64,000 nucleotides of DNA, taken from positions 1-64,000 of the forward strand of contig JAKAVA010000060.1 in NCBI GenBank assembly GCA_021827645.1, read 5' to 3'. Position 1 is the first letter of the stretch; each line of letters starts with the position of its first letter. The translations under genes and the position numbers were made by a program. Below, piece by piece: positions 39,829-49,968 of the stretch. Origin of the DNA: Planctomycetota bacterium (GTDB taxonomy: Bacteria; Planctomycetota; Phycisphaerae; WQYP01). The notes beneath the pieces are model-generated. The model was given only the letters and a program-made list of their open reading frames with translations, ran no database searches and had not been told where the DNA came from.

Positions 39829-41250
39829 GTGGGGATGCCCGTGGATGGATCAACTTTGTCAACCAAGTTAACCTTACCCCCGGCTGCCACCGATATTCAC
39901 GCCACTCCGCCGGCAACGTATGGCTGCTCGGCAACGGCGGAACAACTGGCACAAACCCTGGACCGGGCAAAGTGCGACATGGCCGTACTGACCGGGGGAT
40001 GGTTTGGTGCAATGATCGTCGCCGCCGTTCCATTGATTGAAATTCAACTTCGGGCGGAGGCAGATGGTTGCGCTTTACATGTATGCGAGATCGGAAGGCC
40101 GGATTGCAGAACCGAAGAACATCATCTTTCCCACGGCGACGGAATCCGCAGGCTCTGCGACCGGATGGAATTTACCGGGGGTAAGCCGCAATCGCTGCCG
40201 GACGGTGTGGGATGGATCGGCTATTTCAGCTATGAAGCGGGGCGAGGGATTGAACTGCCGCCACACCACAGGACGGATCTCCTCGCCAGTTTTCGGTATT
40301 ATCAGCAATATTATATTTTACCTGAACCTGGTCGCTGGGTGCTGGCCGCAACATCCATCGGCAAAGTGCCGGATAACGGATTGCTTGATGACATGAAAGA
40401 TCGCCTGATGGAGGCCGAAAGGGAACCACGGCGCCCGCCGACGATTATGCGGCAAGTAAGTGCTCCGCAGAAGGACGAATACACATCGGCTTTGTTGAAG
40501 GTGCTCGACTATATTGCGGCAGGCGATATTTATCAGCTTAATCTCAGCCGCCGTTGGCTGGGTGAAGCGGCCGATCCATTGGCATTGTGGCAGGACATGT
40601 ATGCCGCCAATCCGGGGCGATATTCGGCGTACATTCGAAGTGGCCCGCAGGCGATCTGCTGCACGTCGCCGGAATTGTTTCTGAATCGGATCGGCGATGA
40701 GCTGATCACCTGCCCGATTAAAGGTACCCGGCGACGTAACACGAAGGATCACGATCTGGATCGGCAGGCGGCTGAAAGCCTCATGCACAGCGAAAAAGAA
40801 CAGGCCGAGCTTGCCATGATCACCGATTTATTGCGCAATGACCTGGGACGGGTGTGTGCCACGGGCAGCGTGAAGATCATTGATCCGCGACGGCTGGAGG
40901 CTCTGCCGAGCATCTGGCAGACCTACGCTGTCATTCACGGCACGGCGCGGCACCATTGGGGGGATATTCTCGCAGGTATGTTGCCGGGCGGATCTATCAC
41001 GGGCGTGCCGAAGATTCGCGCTATGGAAATCATCGGTGAACTCGAGCCCGGTGCACGGGGTGTTTATTGTGGTAATATCGGATGGATCGGCTGCGGCCGG
41101 GGTAGTTTTAATATTGCCATACGCACCGCGGTATGGGAATCGGGCCGGTTTTGCTATGCGGCCGGGGCCGGAATTGTGGCCGACAGCGATCCGGAAATGG
41201 AATTTGCCGAGATCTGCGCCAAAGCACGCGCGGTGACGGATATTTCATAG
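39829..41250 (+). CDS. pabB: aminodeoxychorismate synthase component I / anthranilate synthase-like
   Basis: PIKGTRRRNTKDHDLDRQAAESLMHSEKEQAELAMITDLLRNDLGRVCATGSVKI, LPGGSITGVPKIRAMEIIGELEP. Confidence 0.9.
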   Translation: MGMPVDGSTLSTKLTLPPAATDIHATPPATYGCSATAEQLAQTLDRAKCDMAVLTGGWFGAMIVAAVPLIEIQLRAEADGCALHVCEIGRPDCRTEEHHLSHGDGIRRLCDRMEFTGGKPQSLPDGVGWIGYFSYEAGRGIELPPHHRTDLLASFRYYQQYYILPEPGRWVLAATSIGKVPDNGLLDDMKDRLMEAEREPRRPPTIMRQVSAPQKDEYTSALLKVLDYIAAGDIYQLNLSRRWLGEAADPLALWQDMYAANPGRYSAYIRSGPQAICCTSPELFLNRIGDELITCPIKGTRRRNTKDHDLDRQAAESLMHSEKEQAELAMITDLLRNDLGRVCATGSVKIIDPRRLEALPSIWQTYAVIHGTARHHWGDILAGMLPGGSITGVPKIRAMEIIGELEPGARGVYCGNIGWIGCGRGSFNIAIRTAVWESGRFCYAAGAGIVADSDPEMEFAEICAKARAVTDIS

Positions 41251-41259
41251 GATACGAAT

Positions 41260-42258
41260 TTAACGTCCCTCATCGGGGAGGTCCGGAGCCGTTGATTGAT
41301 CGGCCCGCAGACAATCGGCCAGATAAGCTTCACAACGCGCTATGAAAGCGTCATCGAGATCAAAAGGGATATCCGTACAGAGAGGAATTTTTTCACGACT
41401 GGCCCGCAACGGGAAGATGCTCGCGGGCTTGATGGCACCAGCGATCAAATCTGTGAACCGATCGTCCGGCCTTCCCTGATGGGATACCGCCGTCATGGGC
41501 ACCGTGCGTCCGACCAGCGAGAGATACCACATCGGCCATTGAATCAGAGAAGGATCACCGGGCCCGCCGCCGCCGACACCCGGCAGACGGATGAGATCAT
41601 AAAATGAATCCGCCCGGTCGGGCAGATTATCTTTCACCTGCAGGAGTGATCGCCGCAGGGCATATAGGAGCCTGGCGCGGGAACGCGGATCAGGAGCGGA
41701 TTTCAATAGCCCGGCGACCTGCGATCCGCTGAGCTTGGAAACCAATTGATTCATCGGTGCGATCACCGCTATCCGTTTCGCCAGTGCCGAGCTCGCCTCC
41801 TCAATGGCTGATTCAAGTCCTGCCGCAGTCGGATTACCGCTGTTTTTTTCATAAAAAGCGGCAAGAATCGGACCAGCGGCGGAGAATGCACCTTGCGGAT
41901 CGAGCCCGCGTGAATAGACGATACCGATGAGCGGAAAAAGATTGCGGCCCTTGCCATCACTCGAAGACCAGATTCCACCGATGAGCAGTGTATCCGCCAC
42001 CTGATGGACGAATCGATGATTAAAGCAGGGGATGAGTTCGGGTTCAGGCAGATGCTTCCAGGAGCCAGAATTGATGTTACCTGCGAGCGCCTCGACATAA
42101 AATCGCTGTTTGAAATCCAGCACCGTCTGATTGGCAACGCCCTGATCCGGCATGTGGTCATCCCATGCGGGGTGCTTGCCGATGACGTGAAATGTCAGCT
42201 CCGGCGAGCCGACTCTGGGCTGCATGATTCGAGCGGTAAGTCTGGATAAAAATGCCAT
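41260..42258 (-). CDS. tagF: type VI secretion system-associated TagF-like protein
   Basis: FHVIGKHPAWDDHMPDQG and SGSWKHLPEPELIPCFNHRFV pattern; last gene of the T6SS cluster. Confidence 0.6.
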   Translation of the reverse strand: MAFLSRLTARIMQPRVGSPELTFHVIGKHPAWDDHMPDQGVANQTVLDFKQRFYVEALAGNINSGSWKHLPEPELIPCFNHRFVHQVADTLLIGGIWSSSDGKGRNLFPLIGIVYSRGLDPQGAFSAAGPILAAFYEKNSGNPTAAGLESAIEEASSALAKRIAVIAPMNQLVSKLSGSQVAGLLKSAPDPRSRARLLYALRRSLLQVKDNLPDRADSFYDLIRLPGVGGGGPGDPSLIQWPMWYLSLVGRTVPMTAVSHQGRPDDRFTDLIAGAIKPASIFPLRASREKIPLCTDIPFDLDDAFIARCEAYLADCLRADQSTAPDLPDEGR

Positions 42259-42296
42259 CGAGTTGTCACTTTCTACAGAGACGTATTGAGTACCGG

Positions 42297-45200
42297 TCAG
42301 GGAGCGTGGGCACGCGGCCAGACTGAGATGCGTGGCAGCGGTCGGGAAAACGTCAGTGAAAGCACCATTTTACGGGCCGCCTTGAACTGGTCGTGGGTCT
42401 CGATGACGATCCGCCAGTGCCGCCCGTCGGTTGTTCGGGCATGATACAGGTAGAGCAGTTGCAGCGGCGCCCAAGGGCCGCTAAATGTCATGATATGGTT
42501 GGGTTTGGGTACCGGCACCGAATTCGGATCTGATTCGTAAAATTTCAATTTCAGAGTCTGATGCGCGCCGCCCGGGACGGGGATGCTGCCGAGAGAATTA
42601 GCGGCAGGCGACCGGAAGCTGACCACGCCCAAGACTTTACCCGAATCCGTCATGGTCATATAGGGCCAGATGATCTGGGCGGTGTTGTCAGCCGGATTGG
42701 TCTTGTCCTTGGCGGACACCTGTAATCGGCACATCAGCGGCTTGCCTGAGACTCCGTGAAGCGCGGCGAGAATTTTTCTGACGATGACCATCTGCTCGGT
42801 GGTAAGGCCGAATACCGAATAAGACACGTGCCCCTGCATCATCCGCAGCAGATGATTGAGGGCGGAATCGGGAGTCAGATCGGTGGTGGCATGGGTTGAA
42901 ATCGGCAGCGAATCCATATCGGCCGCAAAACCGGCGATCGTCGCGGATGAAAACTGGATGGTGGGTCGTCCCCCGTGAGCGGGGATAAACAGTGGGAATG
43001 CGGGCTTGCGGCGCAAGCGGTTGAGAATCGCATCGACCCGAGAGAGGGCATCGTCGGCCAGCGATCGGACGCCGGCAAGCGTCAGCGACGCCAGATAAGC
43101 CTGGACAAACGACGGATGGTCCGCCGAGCGAATGATGTATCGACGGTAGATGTCCACCGGTTTTTCCGTCAGCAACTGGGCGCGGGCCTGAAGCGGGTCG
43201 GAACTCAGTTGCATCCAACGGTTGAGGACTTTTCGCCAGCTCCTCTCATTTGCCGCATTGTCAAGCTGCGCGCGACCGGCTTTGATCGATTCCATTGCCC
43301 GAGCCCAATACCCCTGCGAACCGGACGCAGCGGGAATAGCCAGCGCGGCCTCAGCACGACGCCCAAGGGCGGTCAGGTTTGTGAAAAGTTCCCCAATCTG
43401 CAGGGTTGAAACCGCGGTATAAAACTGCCGCCATTTGACGTTTGGAACCTGAAGCTGATCCGTCACCACACCCGCCCAGTAATGCCCGTAAGCATCCCGG
43501 TATGCGCGATAGGCCGGATCAGACTGCCTGTATCTCGACATTAATTCTGCGGCAGCAAACACCGAAGAACCAGCCGATGATGAACCTGGAGGGGCCATGA
43601 GATCGTTACCGATGGCGCGCCAGGCGGACAGCAACGATCCGCCGATACGAGGATCAAAAGCGGTATTAAATGGTTTTCCGGCTGCGGCTACCAGCGGGAT
43701 ATCGGGATAGTTCTGATTTAATGGCAATTTTGCCGCGGCGCTGGAGATCAGATGTTCCAAGTCGGACGCGTCTGATACGGGGGTTTGTGTTGCCATAGCG
43801 ATCACATCGGAGAGGCGATGGGCCCGCACGACATCCAGGGCGGTGAGGGAGGCCTGGATCGCTGATCGATTAAATGCCGCCGCCGGCGCGGGTCCGGCCT
43901 TCGACAAACCTGCAGACGTCGCGGACGCCGCACTGCGGATATTGGCAGCCTGAGCGTTGAACTCGCTGAGCCAGCGGGAAACGGCCAGCACATCGGTCGG
44001 GGCGGCCGGTGAGGTGAGCAATTTTGCCGCCGCGAGATAAATTCGGCTGCGTAATGTCAGTTCGCGGTGTCCCTGCACAAGCGCCAGATCGAGTTGATCG
44101 ATGGTGTGAATCTTTGCGGCCATTGCCGCCAGAGGCGATTGGGCGGATGCTTCGGCGGCGAGAATGTACCTGCGCAGAGCGAGCAAATCCGCCATACCCT
44201 GCGGTGGCAATTTTCCCCCGAGCGCTGCCGATAAAGCCTCGGCCGGCAATTTTTTATGCGATCCGAGGGTATCGATCCATCGGGTGTTGCGGGCGAGCAG
44301 TTCCAATGCTTGACGGCGACGGGTGATCAGATGCGATGCGGAGGTTTCATATGCAGCAAGCAGCGATTGACTGCGGGACAGGTTTGAGAGTTCCGCCGTC
44401 AGTTGTGCATACATTCCGGAGAGCTTGCCGAGCAGATGGGAAACCTTGTCCCACGCGAGGCGGCCGGCAGAAGCCGAATCACTGAATGAGTACGCCTGCG
44501 CCCATTGGATTAATGATTTTTCAGTATGATTGAAGGCGGCGAGATGTTGTTGCAGATTCAGGATAGCGGCCAGCGAGGCATTACCCGAAGCCACACGCCG
44601 GTTCCACACATCAATGGTATGAACGACACCCAAGCGCAGGGCGCGGTAGAAATTCTGATCGGACGCCAGATGCAATTTGTGGGGCGGCCACTGCCGGTTG
44701 GAGCGGTAGAGGTGTTTGAGTGTTTCAGCGACGGAGGCCGATTGGTACGTTTTGTATGCTTGGTAATCCGCAGGTGAGAGAACGAATCGCGCCAGGGAAT
44801 TAAGATGCTCGCTTTCCGATACCGCCTTACTTCCGGTGATACCCTGACGGTGCGAGCGGACCAGGTTGATGAGTTCAATCAGGGCGAGAGTCTGTGCCGT
44901 CGCTTCGCCGGGCCGGGGCGGCGTTGAAGGCGGAGGAGAGAGTAACCGGGCCTCGGTTGCGGCGACCAGCGGTGCGACAATGTGATCATTGAACATCACC
45001 CGGTACGCCTTGAGGCGATCCGCATTGACCTCTCCCCCCAGGATCGCAACCGGACGAAATATGACAGGAATATGAATGGGCCTGCGAACCAGATTCAGTC
45101 CGCGGGCAAAAAAGTCGGCCAGAGTCTGCCCGTCGATTTTCTCGGTGATGCCTGCGTAGTTAAACCGGGGTGTGCCGAGGGCATGGCGATCGCGGCGGAT

Positions 45201-46694
45201 CATATTCAGATAGTCACCATCCGATGAGCGATATATCACGGCCGCGTTGTGCCAGTATTGCCGCTGATTATCCACGTCCGTTTTAAAGGTGTTGAACCCA
45301 TACCACGTCAGGGCCAGAAGGATCGCAACGACGGCAAAGCCGGCAGCGATGAGAGCGATTTTGCGCTGCCGCTGCAGTTTCATGGCGTTGGAGGCGCGGG
45401 TGACAAGCCCCTTTTCGCGGAAGATTTTCTGCAGGAAGAGGTCTTTGAGAAAATAGGCACGGTCGCGGCGCCACACCCCGCTGGCCGGCAGAGCATCAAC
45501 GGATATGCCCAGAGCCTGGGCGAGGTCGGCATCAAGGGTCTTGCCGTCGGACATGGAGGACGTGAAGTAAATGCCCCGGAGGAACAGCGGTTTGGGCGAC
45601 CACTCGCCGGCAACGAATATCGTCTCGAGATACTGCCGCAGGCGTGGGGCAATTTTTGTAACCGCATCGGGCAATGCAAAAAGGGCATCCACCTGATCCA
45701 GGCGCCGGGCGCCAGCGTCTTCCGTATTGACGGGGTCCAGCAGCAGACGCTGCCGGCGCTCAATCAGACGCCGCCGCACTTCCTGAAGATGCGCGTCCAC
45801 CGCCTCCATTTTGAACGGTTCATCCAGCGGGGCGGGGTTGGACCAACCCATGATCTGATGCTGAAGTTGCGGATCGGTGAGATCGTCAAAAAACTGGTTG
45901 AATCCGGTGAGATAATCTGATTTGGTGATGAGCACAAATACCGGAAAACGGACCCCCAGCGTGCGCTGGATCATATCCAACTGCTGTGCGATCTTGCCGG
46001 CGCTTTTGGCAATCACATCGGCGGTATCCTTGAGCAGACTTTCAGCAGGAATCACCAGCAGCATGCCGTTGATCGGGCAGTTCGGACGACTGGTGCGAAG
46101 CAGCTTGAGAAATTCCTGCCATTCACTGGTCCCTCCGGGCGCAACTTCCTCGAACATCAGTCGGCCGGCCGTATCCAGAATGATGGCGTGATTGGTGAAC
46201 CACCAGTTCATATTGATGGTGCCGCCGGCGCCCTGCAGCTGATCCTGAAGTCCCGGAGGGAATCCGATGGCCGAGTGACGAATGGCCTCCGTTTTACCTG
46301 AGCCGGGCTGCCCCACCAACACGTACCAGGGGAGGCTGTAGAGGTCTTTTCCCGCCGCCTTGAATTTATCCACGCCAGCCTGGAACGACCGGCGCAGGCT
46401 GTCGAGATCCGCCAGCTTCTGGGCGGCGTTGATCTGGCTTGGTGCCGCGGAAAGGTTTCCCGCGATACCCCGCTCCATCGGTTTGGCTTTACGTTTGGCC
46501 AGCGCCCGCAGCAACATGCGGACGAGCAGGAAGCTGATAACGGCCAAAACGGCCAGCACAAGCAGGAGCACCAAAAATACGAGATGCCTCTGGAATAACA
46601 GCGCCAGGGCACCGATGATCACGGCGGTGGAACCGGCGGCAAATCCCATTCTTGCATTGGGCGACAGATTCTGAAATATCGATAACAAATTCAT
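42297..46694 (-). CDS. tssM: type VI secretion system membrane subunit TssM (IcmF)
   Basis: 1465 aa; LPWYVLVGQPGSGKTEAIRHSAIGFP, NWWFTNHAIILDTAGRL, FPVFVLITKSDYLTGF; C-terminal PGGAHQTLKLKFYESD...FSGPWAPLQLLY. Confidence 0.95.
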   Translation of the reverse strand: MNLLSIFQNLSPNARMGFAAGSTAVIIGALALLFQRHLVFLVLLLVLAVLAVISFLLVRMLLRALAKRKAKPMERGIAGNLSAAPSQINAAQKLADLDSLRRSFQAGVDKFKAAGKDLYSLPWYVLVGQPGSGKTEAIRHSAIGFPPGLQDQLQGAGGTINMNWWFTNHAIILDTAGRLMFEEVAPGGTSEWQEFLKLLRTSRPNCPINGMLLVIPAESLLKDTADVIAKSAGKIAQQLDMIQRTLGVRFPVFVLITKSDYLTGFNQFFDDLTDPQLQHQIMGWSNPAPLDEPFKMEAVDAHLQEVRRRLIERRQRLLLDPVNTEDAGARRLDQVDALFALPDAVTKIAPRLRQYLETIFVAGEWSPKPLFLRGIYFTSSMSDGKTLDADLAQALGISVDALPASGVWRRDRAYFLKDLFLQKIFREKGLVTRASNAMKLQRQRKIALIAAGFAVVAILLALTWYGFNTFKTDVDNQRQYWHNAAVIYRSSDGDYLNMIRRDRHALGTPRFNYAGITEKIDGQTLADFFARGLNLVRRPIHIPVIFRPVAILGGEVNADRLKAYRVMFNDHIVAPLVAATEARLLSPPPSTPPRPGEATAQTLALIELINLVRSHRQGITGSKAVSESEHLNSLARFVLSPADYQAYKTYQSASVAETLKHLYRSNRQWPPHKLHLASDQNFYRALRLGVVHTIDVWNRRVASGNASLAAILNLQQHLAAFNHTEKSLIQWAQAYSFSDSASAGRLAWDKVSHLLGKLSGMYAQLTAELSNLSRSQSLLAAYETSASHLITRRRQALELLARNTRWIDTLGSHKKLPAEALSAALGGKLPPQGMADLLALRRYILAAEASAQSPLAAMAAKIHTIDQLDLALVQGHRELTLRSRIYLAAAKLLTSPAAPTDVLAVSRWLSEFNAQAANIRSAASATSAGLSKAGPAPAAAFNRSAIQASLTALDVVRAHRLSDVIAMATQTPVSDASDLEHLISSAAAKLPLNQNYPDIPLVAAAGKPFNTAFDPRIGGSLLSAWRAIGNDLMAPPGSSSAGSSVFAAAELMSRYRQSDPAYRAYRDAYGHYWAGVVTDQLQVPNVKWRQFYTAVSTLQIGELFTNLTALGRRAEAALAIPAASGSQGYWARAMESIKAGRAQLDNAANERSWRKVLNRWMQLSSDPLQARAQLLTEKPVDIYRRYIIRSADHPSFVQAYLASLTLAGVRSLADDALSRVDAILNRLRRKPAFPLFIPAHGGRPTIQFSSATIAGFAADMDSLPISTHATTDLTPDSALNHLLRMMQGHVSYSVFGLTTEQMVIVRKILAALHGVSGKPLMCRLQVSAKDKTNPADNTAQIIWPYMTMTDSGKVLGVVSFRSPAANSLGSIPVPGGAHQTLKLKFYESDPNSVPVPKPNHIMTFSGPWAPLQLLYLYHARTTDGRHWRIVIETHDQFKAARKMVLSLTFSRPLPRISVWPRAHAP

Positions 46695-46749
46695 ATCAGC
46701 TCATGACTTTCTACGAATGAAGCAGCCCATGACATTCGAGTTCCCATGG

Positions 46750-47469
46750 TCATCGGCCCTGCAATATGCCGTTGAGAGATCGGGTCAAATCCGCGACGCT
46801 CTCGTGGTAAAGATACACATTCGCAATAAAGAGCCCGAGGATGCAGACGACCAGTACCACGCCGAAAGCCAGAAGCCGGGCGCCGGGAGGTTCTATGAGA
46901 TTCTCGGTATTGACGTGCTCGTAGGCATCGGGGCATATCTTCCGACTTTCCCCCTCCGGCAGAATGCCGGCAATCCGGGCATAGATTTCCTTCTGTTTTT
47001 TTCGGAGATGTTCGGGCTGTCCGGAATACCAGCCCGAAAATCCGAGGCCCAGCAATTCGTAATAAATCACGAGCCGTTCTTCCGCCGCCCGGCCCGGCTC
47101 CTTCAGTGTTTCGTCCAGGAGATCGAAAAATTTTTCATCGCCGCCGAGTTCGTTATAGTCGAATGCAATTTCCTTCCATTTGCGGGAAATATTGTACTGC
47201 CCCTCCTTGATGGTGAAATCGAGGAAAAATATCAGCGGAAGTTCCATATTCGTGAATTGATCCGCTAGTCCGGCACCGGCCGCCTGCGTTTTGGCCTGTG
47301 CCAGAAGTCCCTTGAGTTCAAGCCGGACCTGGTCTGCGTCCAATTGTCCGCCGTTTCGGGCGGAACGGTTCAGGCGGCAGACATACTGGAGGATGGGTTC
47401 AACAAGTTCTGAAAGCGTCATAACCGGCATGCTCCCTGAAACGCTGTAAAACCGTTCGACATCCGTCAA
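46750..47469 (-). CDS. tssL: type VI secretion system protein TssL (DotU/IcmH)
   Basis: LVEPILQYVCRLNR, LPLIFFLDFTIKEG, ELGGDEKFFDLLDETL, YELLGLGFSGWYSGQPEHLRKKQKEIYARI, C-terminal TM. Confidence 0.92.
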   Translation of the reverse strand: MTDVERFYSVSGSMPVMTLSELVEPILQYVCRLNRSARNGGQLDADQVRLELKGLLAQAKTQAAGAGLADQFTNMELPLIFFLDFTIKEGQYNISRKWKEIAFDYNELGGDEKFFDLLDETLKEPGRAAEERLVIYYELLGLGFSGWYSGQPEHLRKKQKEIYARIAGILPEGESRKICPDAYEHVNTENLIEPPGARLLAFGVVLVVCILGLFIANVYLYHESVADLTRSLNGILQGR

Positions 47470-47480
47470 ACGGGTGTAAC

Positions 47481-48842
47481 CTATGTCGGCATCGTCATAT
47501 ACAAGGTTATCGCATAATCGGTCGTCTCGATACCAAGCCAGCGAATACCGATGCCTTTTTCTTCACAAATTTTATCCCACATTCGTTTGCTGTCGGACCG
47601 ATTGATACGAAAGTAGTTTAACCCGACCTGGGCCGGCAATTCCACCGGCGGATAACGTTCTTCCTGAAGCTTGAGGCCGAAAATACGGCGGCCTACCATA
47701 CTCGGCGCGGCAACCTGAAACTGATCCTGATTTTCAGCGAGTTTGGCGACGGCGATCGGGTCTTCACGGGTACGAATGGCCAGAAAATACTCGCTGGGGG
47801 CCGTAAGTTGCTCATCGCTGAGGGTGGTCTTAAACATCTGCGCCCCGGCATCATAGGCGAAGTCGGCCTTGAGAAATCTGGCCGCCACCGCTCCGCGAAG
47901 CAGGGATCGAATTTTGTCCATGATTTCCAGCATCGCCCCGAGCGGCTTGTCATGGTTGTAGGGAGGTGCGGCAAATATCTGCGGCTGGTCGGGATAGAGG
48001 GATGAGAGTTCGGCGAGCATTTCGCGGATTTGGGCATAGAATTCGAAAGGCGTGAGCGTGGGACGACGCTGCATCAGACTGAATCGGGCAGAGTATTGAG
48101 AAAGTATGTGCAATCGCAGTGCCTGTTCAAATTGTGCCCCGCGCATGGTATCGATGGCAAAACCTCCCCGGCCCAGTTGGAGTGCGAGTTCGGCACGGCT
48201 AGCCTCGACCTGGTTGGCAAATTCTCTCACCGAATCCCGCAGCAGTGCCGACCCCCGGATGACCAGACACGGCGGTACGAAGGAGGAATCCTGGCGCGGT
48301 AGGCCGACGTTATCACCGGTCCCATGGACGATCCGCAGGAGCGGCAGAGTTTCCAGATCACTGGTGTCCTCGCCTTCAATCATCAAGCGTGCATTGAGGC
48401 GTCGGATCGCGATCGGCTGGGGATTCGTTCCCGTGTTCTCATCCGTAAGCTGCAGTTCCGAGGCGCGATACCGGCTCTTGATTCGGTAGTCGGCATCCCC
48501 ATTAAGCACATTGGCGCGATCCGCCGACCAGAGAGGTACCGCCAATAAAATGGTAATGGGGTTGGTGGAACTCTCAAAGGCATCTTTGATGTTCAGACTT
48601 GGCAGTTCGGCCGCGTGTGGATAGCGCACTTCAAGGCCGCTGGGCATCACCGCCCGGAGCTGATCAAACCTCACCAGCAGATTTTTGAGCCCCTCCGCCG
48701 ATATTCCCATCTCCATGAGGCCGTAAGGAAAATCGACGGCTGCGGAATGATGATCCTCAATGCGCCGATACACATTGCGCTGCAGCAGTTGAAGATGGTG
48801 CGGTTGAAGAAACAACCCTTCGCTGAAATGAATGGAGTCCAT
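47481..48842 (-). CDS. tssK: type VI secretion system baseplate subunit TssK
   Basis: From internal start MDSIHFSEGLFLQPHHLQLLQRNVYRRIEDHHSAAVDFPYGLMEM; FEFYAQIREMLAELSSLYP. Confidence 0.93.
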   Translation of the reverse strand: MDSIHFSEGLFLQPHHLQLLQRNVYRRIEDHHSAAVDFPYGLMEMGISAEGLKNLLVRFDQLRAVMPSGLEVRYPHAAELPSLNIKDAFESSTNPITILLAVPLWSADRANVLNGDADYRIKSRYRASELQLTDENTGTNPQPIAIRRLNARLMIEGEDTSDLETLPLLRIVHGTGDNVGLPRQDSSFVPPCLVIRGSALLRDSVREFANQVEASRAELALQLGRGGFAIDTMRGAQFEQALRLHILSQYSARFSLMQRRPTLTPFEFYAQIREMLAELSSLYPDQPQIFAAPPYNHDKPLGAMLEIMDKIRSLLRGAVAARFLKADFAYDAGAQMFKTTLSDEQLTAPSEYFLAIRTREDPIAVAKLAENQDQFQVAAPSMVGRRIFGLKLQEERYPPVELPAQVGLNYFRINRSDSKRMWDKICEEKGIGIRWLGIETTDYAITLYMTMPT

Positions 48843-48873
48843 CGGCGGGTATCCCTTCCCAAACAGAACGTTA

Positions 48874-49812
48874 TCAGATGACGCTTTCCACAAACTGGCG
48901 GACCAATTCCTTGATCTCATGATCAATGGCGGCCTCATCCAAACCGCTCGCGGCCAGTTCCGTATATTTCTTCCAGCATTGAATTTCAAAGCCGGCAAAC
49001 ATCTTCTTCGGACCGGTTCGGACGGCCGCTTCAATTTCCGCCGGGCTGAATCGACTTGCATATCGCTGGGCAAATTGGCGGCTGGCATGGCCCACCGATG
49101 AAAGCAGCGAGGCATTGACCTTGCGGAGGCGTTCGATTTCCTGGCTCACCTGGCCCCGCGGCACATCCGGGTCATTCATCAGAAACCGCCCCAACAGTTT
49201 CTGAATCTGCCCGGACCGTTTGAGGTTGGAATTCGGAACCATGGCTTTGAACATACTCCATGCAATCTGATCTACGCTGATCGCAAATTCGCTCAGAATG
49301 TGAAGCAATTCCAGTGCATGACCGGCGTGCGGCTGCTGATCCTCATCGAACTGCAGGCGTGCGGAAAGTTTCGAAAGCGGTTCGCCGGGCCAGTCCGGTG
49401 CCTCCGCCTCGACGAGGCCCGCCCGGGCCAGCATGGCAATGACGGCTTCGCGCTGGCTCGCTGAAAAGTGCGGCGCCATATCGCAAAGCCTTTTGGTGAG
49501 AAATGCCGGATCCTGCAGTTCCTGATTATCCATGGTTGTTACTGCCTTTGACGTGTCACGATCGGTATCCCGGGCCGCTACATTCTGTTCCCATGTCGGA
49601 AACATGTCGCCAAGTTGCGCCAGAAATTCCGCCCGCTCCGTCGGCGTAAGATCGGCGAGCGACCGGCGTATTTCGTCGGCCATGTAGTCCTGACGCGTAT
49701 CGGGCTCCTGATCGTCCAGATCGGCCTGCATGGCGCGGAGGCGATTGGCGAGAGCCGCGACCTGCTTGGATATCTCTGTCACGCCCATATAAACACGCCC
49801 CGTTTTCGACAT
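48874..49812 (-). CDS. TagH C-terminal-domain-like T6SS protein without an FHA domain
   Basis: Region ELLHILSEFAISVDQIAWSMFKAMVPNSN...FSPAEIEAAVRTGPKKMFAGFEIQCWKKYTELAASGLDEAAIDHEIKELVRQFVESV resembles the C-terminal part of VI_FHA/TagH proteins; no FHA-like N-terminus. Position directly upstream of tssK. Confidence 0.5.
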   Translation of the reverse strand: MSKTGRVYMGVTEISKQVAALANRLRAMQADLDDQEPDTRQDYMADEIRRSLADLTPTERAEFLAQLGDMFPTWEQNVAARDTDRDTSKAVTTMDNQELQDPAFLTKRLCDMAPHFSASQREAVIAMLARAGLVEAEAPDWPGEPLSKLSARLQFDEDQQPHAGHALELLHILSEFAISVDQIAWSMFKAMVPNSNLKRSGQIQKLLGRFLMNDPDVPRGQVSQEIERLRKVNASLLSSVGHASRQFAQRYASRFSPAEIEAAVRTGPKKMFAGFEIQCWKKYTELAASGLDEAAIDHEIKELVRQFVESVI

Positions 49813-49968
49813 GGCCGGGTCCGGGCGACCGTTGTCGCTAAAGGCGACGGACCGGCTGTACCAATGAGGAATGTTAGACTTAAGGGCCTTGTTCTACAAG
49901 GCTTCAAGCCGCTTAAACAGGCGGCAGCGGAATCGGGACATCCCCACTCAGGCCCCATTTGCCGGCCC

